14,438 nucleotides of DNA from an uncultured Oscillospiraceae bacterium (GTDB lineage: Bacteria > Bacillota > Clostridia > Oscillospirales > Oscillospiraceae). The notes beneath the pieces were generated by a model. The model did not search any database. It was not told the DNA's origin and saw only the letters and a list, made by a program, of their open reading frames with translations. Positions 5,699-13,142 of this stretch are shown here, piece by piece. The DNA lies in assembly GCA_934623545.1 (NCBI GenBank), contig CAKTVN010000017.1, positions 1 through 14,438 of the forward strand. The letters run 5' to 3'. The translations under genes were made by a program, and so were the position numbers. The first letter of the stretch is position 1; every line of letters begins with the position of its first letter.

Positions 5699-5738
5699 AA
5701 GTGGAGCTAAGTGGAGCGAAAATGATGAAAATGGAGCG
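5699..5738. promoter_or_regulatory. MraZ operator: 10-bp periodic TGGAG direct repeats
   Basis: Four consecutive 10-bp units start at 5699, 5709, 5719 and 5729: AAGTGGAGCT, AAGTGGAGCG, AAAATGATGA (degenerate) and AAATGGAGCG. The TGGAG cores are at 5702, 5712 and 5732, all on one face of the helix. The MraZ of E. coli is known to bind three TGGGN repeats with 5-nt spacers (the same 10-bp period) upstream of its own gene, so this is very probably the autoregulatory site. It overlaps the predicted start of transcription from P2 and runs up to the mraZ ribosome binding site. Confidence 0.75.
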
Positions 5739-5749
5739 AGGTGAGAGGG

Positions 5750-6166
5750 ATGTACGGAAAATACAAGCATACAGTCGACCCCAAGGGACGCCTGTTTGTT
5801 CCCTCGAAGCTGCGCGAAGAGCTTGGCGACGCTTTTTATGTGACGCTTGGTCTGGACCACTGCCTTTCCGTCTATACCGAGGCGGGCTGGCAGGTCATTC
5901 TGGACAAATACAACGCCCTTCCGATCTCGCAGGCGCGGAAGATGCGGTTTCTGTTTGCAAACGCCGCCAAGTGCGAGCCGGACAAGCAGGGGCGCTTTCT
6001 CATCCCGACGGAGCTGCGCCAGTATGCGGGGCTTCAGCAGGAGGTCACCTTCATCGGTCAGGGCGGTCACGCGGAGATCTGGGACAGCGAGGCATATGAC
6101 AGGCTGGAGGCGGAGACGCTGACGCCGGAGAACCTCGCCTCGGTCATGGAGGAGCTTGGATTCTGA
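5750..6166 (+). CDS. mraZ: Transcriptional regulator MraZ
   Basis: A 138-residue protein with two AbrB/SpoVT-like swapped-hairpin repeats. The first is MYGKYKHTVDPKGRLFVPSKLREELG (about 1-26); the second is ANAAKCEPDKQGRFLIPTELRQYAGL (about 71-96). Each carries the conserved D-x-K/Q-G-R-(L/F) DNA-contacting motif. MraZ forms ring-shaped oligomers that bind tandem repeats upstream of its own gene and control the division and cell wall cluster. The start ATG 5750 is chosen over in-frame GTG 5741 because GAGGTG at 5738-5743 is the ribosome binding site and the family begins M-(F/Y)-x-G-x-(Y)-x-H. It is the first gene of the dcw operon; its stop overlaps the rsmH start by one base (TGATG), implying translational coupling. 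Confidence 0.96.
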   Translation: MYGKYKHTVDPKGRLFVPSKLREELGDAFYVTLGLDHCLSVYTEAGWQVILDKYNALPISQARKMRFLFANAAKCEPDKQGRFLIPTELRQYAGLQQEVTFIGQGGHAEIWDSEAYDRLEAETLTPENLASVMEELGF

Positions 6167-7098
6167 TGGAATTTTCACATAGATCCGTGCTGCTTCACGA
6201 GACGATCGAGATGCTGAACATTCGCCCGGATGGGATCTATCTGGACGGCACGCTCGGCGGCGCGGGACACTCGCTTGAGATTTGCAGACGGCTCATCGGC
6301 GGACGGCTGATCGGCATCGACCGGGATACGGTCGCGCTGGAGGCGGCGGCAAAGCGGCTGAAGAGCCACATGAGCAAGGTCACACTGGTACACGGCAATT
6401 TTTCCGAGCTCGCGGAAATTCTGGATTCGCTTCATGTGGAGAAGGTGGACGGAATGCTCTTCGATCTGGGCGTTTCCTCCCCGCAGCTCGACGACGGCGC
6501 GCGCGGCTTTTCCTATATGGCGGACGCGCCGCTCGATATGCGCATGAACCGCGACGATACGCTGACGGCGTATGAGGTCGTCAACAACTGGCCGCGCGAG
6601 GAGCTGCGGCGCATCCTATTTGAGTACGGTGAGGAGCGCTATGCGCCCCTGATCGCGGCGGCGATCGAGCGCACGCGCAGCGACCACCCGATCGAAACGA
6701 CGCTGGAGCTTGCGGACGTGATCCGCGGCGCGATGCCGCCGCAGGCGCTGCGCGAAAAGCAGCACCCGGCGAAGCGGAGCTTTCAGGCGATCCGCATCGC
6801 GGTCAACGACGAGCTCAACTGCGTCAGCCACATGATGAAAACGGCAGTCGGCAGGCTGAATCCCGGCGGAAGGCTGGCGGTCATCACCTTCCATTCGCTC
6901 GAGGACCGGATCGTGAAAAACTCCATGGCGGAGGCGGCGAAGGGCTGTATCTGCCCGCCGAGCTTCCCGGTCTGTGTCTGCGGAAGAAAGCCAAGCGTGA
7001 GCATCCTGACGCGCAAGCCCATCACGGCGGGCACGCAGGAGCTCGAGGAAAATCCCCGCGCACGCAGCGCGAAGCTGCGCGTGTGCGAGAAGCTGTAA
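6166..7098 (+). CDS. rsmH: 16S rRNA (cytosine(1402)-N(4))-methyltransferase RsmH
   Basis: RsmH (MraW) methylates N4 of C1402 of 16S rRNA, the very nucleotide whose ribose is methylated by RsmI, also encoded in this window. The protein has 310 residues, as usual. Visible motifs: N-terminal HRSVLLHETIEML; SAM-binding motif I YLDGTLGGAGHS (about 25-36); FDLGVSSPQLDD followed by RGFSYMADAPLDMRM (about 98-127), the most conserved block of the family; RSFQAIRIAVN; TFHSLEDRIVK; and the Cys-rich C-terminus CICPPSFPVCVCGRKP. The start codon overlaps the mraZ stop. The position second in the dcw operon is canonical. Confidence 0.97.
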   Translation: MEFSHRSVLLHETIEMLNIRPDGIYLDGTLGGAGHSLEICRRLIGGRLIGIDRDTVALEAAAKRLKSHMSKVTLVHGNFSELAEILDSLHVEKVDGMLFDLGVSSPQLDDGARGFSYMADAPLDMRMNRDDTLTAYEVVNNWPREELRRILFEYGEERYAPLIAAAIERTRSDHPIETTLELADVIRGAMPPQALREKQHPAKRSFQAIRIAVNDELNCVSHMMKTAVGRLNPGGRLAVITFHSLEDRIVKNSMAEAAKGCICPPSFPVCVCGRKPSVSILTRKPITAGTQELEENPRARSAKLRVCEKL

Positions 7099-7125
7099 AG
7101 AATGAAATGGAAAGGAGCAGACGAC

Positions 7126-7680
7126 ATGGCAGCGGAAAACAGACGCTACGGCACGAACGGCGCCGCGGCATACGACGTCTACTCCGGAAACCAGTCTTAT
7201 GAGCGCTATGACGGCAATGCCGTCCGCCGCCCGCAGCGGCAGGGACTCCCTGAGGAGCGCCCCGTTCCGCGGCGGCAGGAGCGCGTCAAGGTCAAAACGG
7301 CGGTCGCACCGTTTACACTGTTTGGCATGGCGGCGGCGGTGCTGATGCTGATTCTGGTCGTGTTCGGCTATGTGCAGCTGTTCGAGGCGACGACCGAGGT
7401 CGGCGAATTGCAGACGCAGCTCACGGAGCTGACGGCGCAGCAGACGCTGCTGGAAAGCCGGTATGAAAGCCGCATCGATCTGAAGCTCGTGCAGGAGCGC
7501 GCCGAGAAGCTCGGAATGTCCGCGCCGCGCGAGGACCAGATCATCTACGTCAGTCTGGCAGGCACGGACCGGGCGGAGATCTTTGAGGAGGAGAAGACCA
7601 GCATCGTCACAGAGATCATACAGGCTGTGGAAGAAAGCGTCTCCAATCTCATTGCATATCTGCGACCGGCTGCGGCATAA
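7126..7680 (+). CDS. ftsL: FtsL-like bitopic division protein
   Basis: A 184-residue single-pass membrane protein with FtsL/DivIC architecture: a 59-residue cytoplasmic tail rich in Arg, Tyr and Gln; one membrane span (about 60-84, APFTLFGMAAAVLMLILVVF...); an extracellular coiled coil (about 89-117, EVGELQTQLTELTAQQTLLE); then AEKLGMSAPREDQIIYV (about 126-142), the short conserved motif that ends FtsL domains. A further 40 residues rich in Glu follow, with an amphipathic C-terminal helix. Sequence conservation in this family is low; the position between rsmH and the PBP gene is the main support. FtsL bridges FtsW/FtsI and FtsB/DivIC at the septum. ATG 7126 has AAAGGAG at 7111-7117; the in-frame ATG at 7102 has no site and is not used. 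Confidence 0.85.
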   Translation: MAAENRRYGTNGAAAYDVYSGNQSYERYDGNAVRRPQRQGLPEERPVPRRQERVKVKTAVAPFTLFGMAAAVLMLILVVFGYVQLFEATTEVGELQTQLTELTAQQTLLESRYESRIDLKLVQERAEKLGMSAPREDQIIYVSLAGTDRAEIFEEEKTSIVTEIIQAVEESVSNLIAYLRPAAA

Positions 7681-7839
7681 GTTACTTCAGAGGACCGGCG
7701 ATCCGATCACGGGTGCGCCCCTTCCTGCGGCAGCTTGGACGCGAGGGGAGCGCAGCTGGGAGAATAGGACTTGGCAAGGGCGGTTGACACAAGGTGGACC
7801 GCCCTTGTTTTGACACAGTGAGCGGGAAAGGCAAGGCAA
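7681..7839 (+). other. 159-bp structured gap between ftsL and the PBP gene
   Basis: No open frame of note. Going downstream, it holds a bulged GC stem (TGCGCCCCT 7714-7722 with AGGGGAGCGCA 7744-7754), a strong terminator-like hairpin (7775-7807) and two exact copies of TTGACACA (7784-7791, 7810-7817). Neither TTGACA is followed at 16-18 bp by a recognisable -10. The other junctions from mraZ to the start of ftsW are between -4 and 57 bp, so this gap is exceptional within the operon and may hold an RNA control element. Confidence 0.5.
7775..7811 (+). terminator. Terminator-like hairpin inside the dcw operon, upstream of the PBP gene
   Basis: A perfect 10-bp stem CAAGGGCGGT (7775-7784) / ACCGCCCTTG (7798-7807) with a 13-nt loop is followed by TTTTGAC. 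The stem is strong but the T-run is only four bases, suggesting partial termination or attenuation rather than a full stop, since the downstream genes are essential and no clear new promoter is seen. Confidence 0.55.
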
Positions 7840-10245
7840 ATGGCACTCAGAATCCTCCGTCCGGGCGACGGCGAAAAGAAGAAAAAAGCAAAGCTCTCCG
7901 GCGCACAGCAGGGACAGCGGGCGAACAGGACGATCCTGCGCCGGACGCTGTTTCTGATGATCCTATGCGGCGTCATTGCGTTTATCCCGCTGATCGCGAC
8001 GCTGTATAAGCTGATGATCGTCGACCATGACCATTATGAGGAGCTGGCGATCAACAACCAGACGCGCTATACAAAGCTGACTGCGGCGCGCGGCGAGGTC
8101 TATGACCGAAATATGAACATTCTCGCGGCATCGACGACGGTCGAGACAGTCTTCATCGACCCGAACGAGATCGCGAAGGAGATGGAGTCGCCGGAGAACA
8201 GCGGACTGCTGGATACCATAGCAAACGGTCTGAGCGGCATTCTGGATGTCGATGCCAATTTTGTGCGAGAGCAGGCTGCGGATAAAAAGTACCGCTACAA
8301 GGTCATTCAGAGAAAGATCTCAGAGGAGCTTGCGGACGAGGTGCGCACGTTCATCAACGACAATAAGGTCAAGGGTGTCTATCTGGAATCGGACGCGAAG
8401 CGCTACTATCCCTACGCCTCGCTCGGTGCGCAGCTGCTTGGCTTCGTCAGCGACGACAACGTCGGCACGGAGGGCATTGAGGCATACTATAACTCCTATC
8501 TCGAGGGCACGGCGGGCAAGGTCGTGACGACCAAGGGCAACTACGGCTCCGAGATGCTCTACACCTATGAAAAATACTACGACGCCAGCGACGGAGACAG
8601 TCTGGTCCTGACGATCGATACGACGGTGCAGTCCTATCTGGAGAAAAATCTTCAGGCTGCGATCGACCGCTATGAGATCCAGAACGGCGCGTTCGGCATC
8701 GTCATGGACGTCAATTCCGGCGCGATCGTCGCGATGGCGACGCTGGGCTCGTATGACCCGAACGACCATCTGACGATCTATGACGACGTGCTCAACGAGC
8801 GGCTCGAGCAGCAGTATCAGCAGATGCTCCGCTATGAAAAGGGCACGGAGGAATTTGAGACGGCGAAGAAGGAATACAACGAAGCCGTCGCCGCCGCGCG
8901 GCTCAAGCAGTGGCGCAACCGCTGCGTGTCCGACGGCTATGAGCCCGGCTCCACCTTCAAGGTCATCTCGCTTGCCGAGGCGCTCGACTGCGGCGCGGCG
9001 ACGCTCAACGACAGCTATTATTGCAGCGGTGCGGAGAAGATCGCCGACCGCCAGCAGGTCGTTCACTGCTGGAAGGTGGCAGGGCACGGCGCACAGACGA
9101 CGGCGCAGGCGCTCGGCAATTCCTGCAACATTGCCTTCGGTCACATTGGCGTGCAGCTCGGCGGTACGCGCTTCTATGAATACGCCAAGGATTTCGGCAT
9201 TATGGAGCGGACGGGCATCGACCTGCCCGGCGAGGCGCGCGGCTATTTCTTCGACTTTGATACCCTGACCAAGGGCTATGCGTCGGTCATCTCCGGCGCA
9301 TTCGGACAGACCTTCCGCGTCACGCCCATCCAGCAGGCGCGCGCCATCGCCGCGGTCGTCAACGGCGGCTATGTGCTCGAGCCGTATGTGGTCAGCCAGG
9401 TGCTGGATGCGGACGGAAACGTCGTGACCGAAAACAGCCGCACCGTTCTGCGGCAGGCGATCAGCGAGAGCACCTCCATCACGATGCGCGGCCTTCTCGA
9501 GAAGGTCGTCACCGAGGGCACCGCGAAGGGCGCGAAAACGCCCGGCTACCGCGTCGGCGGCAAGACCGGCACGTCCGAAAAGATCGATACCTACGACGAA
9601 AACGGCAATCAGGTCGAGGATAAGATCGTCTCCTTCGTCGGCATCGCGCCGATCGACGCCCCGCAGTATCTGGTGCTCGTGGCGCTGGATACGCCGAAGT
9701 ATCAGGAGGGGAACACGAAATACACCCCCAGCGGCTATTATATTTCCGGCGGTCTGATGGCGGCGCCGACGGTGCGCGACATTTTCCTGGACATCCTGCC
9801 GTATCTCGGCGTGGAGCCGGACTACTCATCCGACGATATCCGCGGCATCAATGTCAAGATGCCGGAGCTCACGGGCATGACGCTCGAAGAGGCGCAGGCG
9901 GCGCTGAAGGAAAAGAGTCTGACCTGCCGCACACTCGGCTCCGGTGCGGTCATAACCGACCAGATCCCGGCGGCGGGCGCGGAGCTGCCCGGCAATTCCG
10001 AGGTCATCCTTTACTTTGACTACGACAAGTCTACCGAGCAGGTGGAGGTGCCGGACTTCATCGGCTACGCGGTCGCGGACGTCAACTGGCTTGCAAACAA
10101 CGCGGGCGTTTACGTGCAGGCGAAGGGCACCGACTCGACCAGCTATGCGACCGTCACCTATCAGAGCATCGAGCCCGGAACGATGGTTGACAGAGGTACT
10201 ACAATAACAGTAGAATTTACGGATCACAGTTCTCTTGAGGACTGA
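7840..10245 (+). CDS. spoVD: Class B penicillin-binding protein, SpoVD/FtsI (PBP2) family, with two PASTA domains
   Basis: A septal or sporulation DD-transpeptidase of 801 residues that cross-links peptidoglycan, anchored by an N-terminal membrane span (about 36-58). The PBP dimerisation domain starts with AARGEVYDRNMNILA (82-96). The transpeptidase domain has all three active-site motifs: S-T-F-K (371-374, nucleophile Ser371), S-C-N (428-430) and K-T-G-T (575-578). Two PASTA domains follow (about 672-728, with MPELTGMTLEEA; about 735-797, with VPDFIG). A charged helical segment (about 315-360, ERLEQQYQQM...EYNEAVAAARLKQ) precedes the catalytic Ser. The ATG has only a modest site, AAAGG at 7827-7831. 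Whether it acts in vegetative division (FtsI/PBP2B role) or spore cortex (SpoVD role) cannot be read from sequence; as the only PBP in the cluster, division is likely. Confidence 0.94.
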   Translation: MALRILRPGDGEKKKKAKLSGAQQGQRANRTILRRTLFLMILCGVIAFIPLIATLYKLMIVDHDHYEELAINNQTRYTKLTAARGEVYDRNMNILAASTTVETVFIDPNEIAKEMESPENSGLLDTIANGLSGILDVDANFVREQAADKKYRYKVIQRKISEELADEVRTFINDNKVKGVYLESDAKRYYPYASLGAQLLGFVSDDNVGTEGIEAYYNSYLEGTAGKVVTTKGNYGSEMLYTYEKYYDASDGDSLVLTIDTTVQSYLEKNLQAAIDRYEIQNGAFGIVMDVNSGAIVAMATLGSYDPNDHLTIYDDVLNERLEQQYQQMLRYEKGTEEFETAKKEYNEAVAAARLKQWRNRCVSDGYEPGSTFKVISLAEALDCGAATLNDSYYCSGAEKIADRQQVVHCWKVAGHGAQTTAQALGNSCNIAFGHIGVQLGGTRFYEYAKDFGIMERTGIDLPGEARGYFFDFDTLTKGYASVISGAFGQTFRVTPIQQARAIAAVVNGGYVLEPYVVSQVLDADGNVVTENSRTVLRQAISESTSITMRGLLEKVVTEGTAKGAKTPGYRVGGKTGTSEKIDTYDENGNQVEDKIVSFVGIAPIDAPQYLVLVALDTPKYQEGNTKYTPSGYYISGGLMAAPTVRDIFLDILPYLGVEPDYSSDDIRGINVKMPELTGMTLEEAQAALKEKSLTCRTLGSGAVITDQIPAAGAELPGNSEVILYFDYDKSTEQVEVPDFIGYAVADVNWLANNAGVYVQAKGTDSTSYATVTYQSIEPGTMVDRGTTITVEFTDHSSLED

Positions 10246-10260
10246 GAAAGGAAGCTGCAA

Positions 10261-11712
10261 ATGAAGCTACAGGCGCTTTTGGAGGGCATTGAAATTCTGG
10301 AGTGGCACGCGGACCCGGAGCTGGAGGTCAGCGGCATCGGCTTCGATTCGCGTAGCATTGCGTCCGGCGAGCTGTTCGTCGCCGTGACCGGCTTCGCGGC
10401 GGATGGGCACAGGTTCATCCCGATGGCGGTCAAAAACGGCGCGGCGGCGGTGCTCTGTGAGCGCGCGCCGGCGGAGGATGTGCCGTATGTGCTGACCGGC
10501 TCGACGCGCAAGGCGCTGGCGCTTGCGGCGGCGAACTGGTACGGTCATCCGGCGGACAGCATGACCATGATCGGTGTGACCGGGACGAACGGCAAAACGA
10601 CCGTGACCTATCTTCTGAAGGCGGTGCTTGAAAAAACGCTCGGCGCGAAGGTCGGGCTGATCGGCACGATCCAGAACATGATCGGTGACGAGGTCCTGCC
10701 GACCGAGCGCACAACGCCGGAAAGTCTGGAGCTGCAAAAGCTCTTTGCGTCGATGCGCGACGCGGGCTGCACGCACGTGGTGATGGAGGTCTCGTCGCAC
10801 GCGCTGGCGCTCAGCCGCGTGGACGGCGTCCGTTTCAAGGTCGGCGTGTTTACGAACCTGACCGAGGACCATCTGGATTTCCACAAGACGATGCTCGCCT
10901 ACTGCGACGCAAAGGCGGAGCTCTTCCGCCGCTGCGACATCGGCGTCATGAATCTGGACGATCTTTACTGTGACCGCATCCGCCGTCAGGCGTCGTGCCG
11001 CATCTTCACATTTTCCACGAAGGACAACGCGGCAGACCTTGTCGCGAAGAACATCCGCCTGCGCCCGGACCGCGTCGAGACCGACGTCGTGACCGGAAAC
11101 GAGATCAGCCGTGCGGAGCTCGGCATTCCCGGCGCGTTCAGCGTCTATAATGCGCTGGCGGTGCTCGGGACGGGACTGGCACTCGGTATTCCGCTCGCGG
11201 AGCTGACGGCGGCGCTGCGCACGGCGCACGGCGTCAAGGGACGCATGGAGGTCGTGCCGACGCCCGGAAGGGACTATACGGTCCTGATCGACTATTCCCA
11301 CACGCCGGACAGCCTTGAAAACGCGCTGACGACGGTCCGGGGCTACTGCAAGGGGCGCGTGATCGCGGTCTTTGGCTGCGGCGGCGACCGCGACCCGTTC
11401 AAGCGTCCGGTGATGGGCGAGATCGCGGGGCGGCTTGCCGACGTGAGCGTCGTGACCTCGGACAATCCGCGCACGGAGGACCCGAATGCGATCATTGCGC
11501 AGATCGTCACGGGTATGAAGGAAGCAAAAAGAAAGCCGGTCGTCATCGAAAACCGCGCCGAAGCCATCGGCTGGGCGCTGGATCACGCGCAGGCGGGCGA
11601 CGTCATCCTCCTGTGCGGCAAGGGGCACGAGACCTATCAGGAGGTCGGACACGAAAAGCGGCATATGGACGAGCGTGAGATCGTCGCGGAGCATTTGGAG
11701 AAGAACGCATGA
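10261..11712 (+). CDS. murE: UDP-N-acetylmuramoyl-L-alanyl-D-glutamate--2,6-diaminopimelate ligase MurE
   Basis: A cytoplasmic Mur ligase that adds the third residue of the stem peptide using ATP. The length, 483 residues, is typical. The N-terminal UDP-binding domain has SGIGFDSRSIASGELFVAV; the ATP-binding P-loop is VTGTNGKTT (106-114); the central domain shows TTPESLELQ, EVSSHALALSR and FTNLTEDHLDFHKTM, including the Lys of the KAELF stretch that is usually carbamylated. The C-terminal domain has CGGDRDPFKRP and DNPRTEDP. D-N-P-R (401-404) is the motif that selects meso-diaminopimelate over lysine, so this organism should have mDAP-type peptidoglycan. The start is 15 nt after the PBP stop, with AAAGGA. 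It overlaps murF by 4 nt (ATGA), indicating translational coupling. Confidence 0.96.
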   Translation: MKLQALLEGIEILEWHADPELEVSGIGFDSRSIASGELFVAVTGFAADGHRFIPMAVKNGAAAVLCERAPAEDVPYVLTGSTRKALALAAANWYGHPADSMTMIGVTGTNGKTTVTYLLKAVLEKTLGAKVGLIGTIQNMIGDEVLPTERTTPESLELQKLFASMRDAGCTHVVMEVSSHALALSRVDGVRFKVGVFTNLTEDHLDFHKTMLAYCDAKAELFRRCDIGVMNLDDLYCDRIRRQASCRIFTFSTKDNAADLVAKNIRLRPDRVETDVVTGNEISRAELGIPGAFSVYNALAVLGTGLALGIPLAELTAALRTAHGVKGRMEVVPTPGRDYTVLIDYSHTPDSLENALTTVRGYCKGRVIAVFGCGGDRDPFKRPVMGEIAGRLADVSVVTSDNPRTEDPNAIIAQIVTGMKEAKRKPVVIENRAEAIGWALDHAQAGDVILLCGKGHETYQEVGHEKRHMDEREIVAEHLEKNA

Positions 11713-13085
11713 AGGAACTGACTTTGAGCCAGATCGCCGCATGGTGTGGCGCAGCGCTCCCGGAGGAGCAGAAAAACATCCGCATTACCGGCGTGGAATC
11801 GGACTCCCGCGCGATCGCGCCGGGAGACCTCTTCATTGCGCTCAAGGGCGAGCGCGTGGACGGGCATGATTTTCTGGCTGCGGCGGCAAAGAACGGCGCG
11901 GCAGCCGCGCTGGTGTCGCATCCGGTAGAGACGGAGCTGCCATGCCTGATCGTGGAGGATACGCTCCGCGCCTACGGCGCGATCGCGGCGGGCTACCGCG
12001 AGCTGCTGGGGCTGCGCGTGATCGGCATCACCGGCAGCGTCGGCAAGACGACGACGAAGGAAATGATCGCGTGCGTTCTGGAGGGAAGCTTCCAGACGGC
12101 GCGCACGGACGGAAATCACAACAATAACCTCGGACTTCCCATGACGATCATGCACATTTCCGAGCAGACGCAGGTCGCCGTGCTGGAAATGGGGATGAAC
12201 CATTTCGGCGAGATGGAATACCTGACGGGCATCGCCAAGCCGGACATCGCTGTGATCACCAACATCGGCACCATGCACATTGAGCATCTCGGCAGCCGCG
12301 AGGGCATCCTTCAGGCAAAGCTGGAGATCATGCGCGGCGTCCCGCCGCTGGGGATCGGCGTCTTTAACGGCGACGAGCCGCTGCTCTGGAACATCCGCGC
12401 GGACGGCGGGCATAAGAAATACTATTTCGGGCTCGAAAATCAGGCGTGCGATGTCATTGCGGACGACGTGCAGGAGCTGGAGGACGGGATGCGCTTCGTT
12501 GTGAAGGGATTCGGACACCAGTTTGAGGTCTTCGTTCCGTCGGCAGGGCGGCACTCAGTCTATAACGCGCTTGCGGCGGTGACGACGGCGCTGCTGCTCG
12601 GCGTAAAGCCGGAGCAGATACAGTCGCGCATGGAGTCGTTCCGGAACACCGGGATGCGCCAGCGCATTTATCAGCAGAACGGCATGACCATCATCGAGGA
12701 CTGCTATAACGCAGGACCGGAGTCGATGCAGGCGGCGCTCGAGGTGCTGGGGAACTATCACACCGAGGGGCGGCGCATCGCGGTGCTCGGCGATATGCTC
12801 GAGCTCGGCGGGCGCAGCAGCGCGGAGCACTACCGCATCGGGCGTCTCGCGGCGGAGAAGGCGGATATGCTCTTTACCTATGGGCACCATTCGCTGCGCA
12901 CAGTCACCGGCGCGATCACGGGCGGGATGCCGCCGAAATGCGCAGAGCATTTTGACACACATGAAGACCTTGCCCATGTGCTCAAGACCCGCGCGGCGGA
13001 GGGCGACGTGCTCCTGTTCAAGGGCAGCCGTGGCATGAAGATGGAGCGTGCGCTGCATCTGTTTTTGGACGACGAAGAGAAATAA
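11709..13085 (+). CDS. murF: UDP-N-acetylmuramoyl-tripeptide--D-alanyl-D-alanine ligase MurF
   Basis: MurF adds D-Ala-D-Ala to UDP-MurNAc-tripeptide, completing the cytoplasmic pentapeptide precursor. It has 458 residues. Visible motifs: ITGVESDSRAIAPGDLFIALKGERVDGHDF (N-terminal substrate domain, about 26-56); P-loop GITGSVGKTTTKE (106-118); NHNNNLGLP and EMGMNHFGEM (central ligase domain); TNIGTMHIEHLGSREGI; YNAGPESMQAAL; and LGDMLELG in the C-terminal domain. These, notably GxxGKTTTK and NN..G.P, separate MurF from MurC, D and E. The start overlaps the murE stop in ATGA; its ribosome binding site (GGAG) is inside murE. Confidence 0.96.
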   Translation: MKELTLSQIAAWCGAALPEEQKNIRITGVESDSRAIAPGDLFIALKGERVDGHDFLAAAAKNGAAAALVSHPVETELPCLIVEDTLRAYGAIAAGYRELLGLRVIGITGSVGKTTTKEMIACVLEGSFQTARTDGNHNNNLGLPMTIMHISEQTQVAVLEMGMNHFGEMEYLTGIAKPDIAVITNIGTMHIEHLGSREGILQAKLEIMRGVPPLGIGVFNGDEPLLWNIRADGGHKKYYFGLENQACDVIADDVQELEDGMRFVVKGFGHQFEVFVPSAGRHSVYNALAAVTTALLLGVKPEQIQSRMESFRNTGMRQRIYQQNGMTIIEDCYNAGPESMQAALEVLGNYHTEGRRIAVLGDMLELGGRSSAEHYRIGRLAAEKADMLFTYGHHSLRTVTGAITGGMPPKCAEHFDTHEDLAHVLKTRAAEGDVLLFKGSRGMKMERALHLFLDDEEK

Positions 13086-13142
13086 GGACGCTCTGATTTG
13101 ATCGGAGCTTCCATAAAATCGGAAAACCGGAGGAAATACCTC

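Noticed and set aside
10267..11742. Minus-strand open frame of 491 codons opposite murE
   Set aside because: Same artefact; the sequence is a biased Arg/His/Asp mix that mirrors murE codons, and murE is fully supported.
13098..13142. TTG 13098 as start of MraY
   Set aside because: It adds a polar 15-residue leader not seen in the family, and the GGAGG at 13129-13133 serves ATG 13143.
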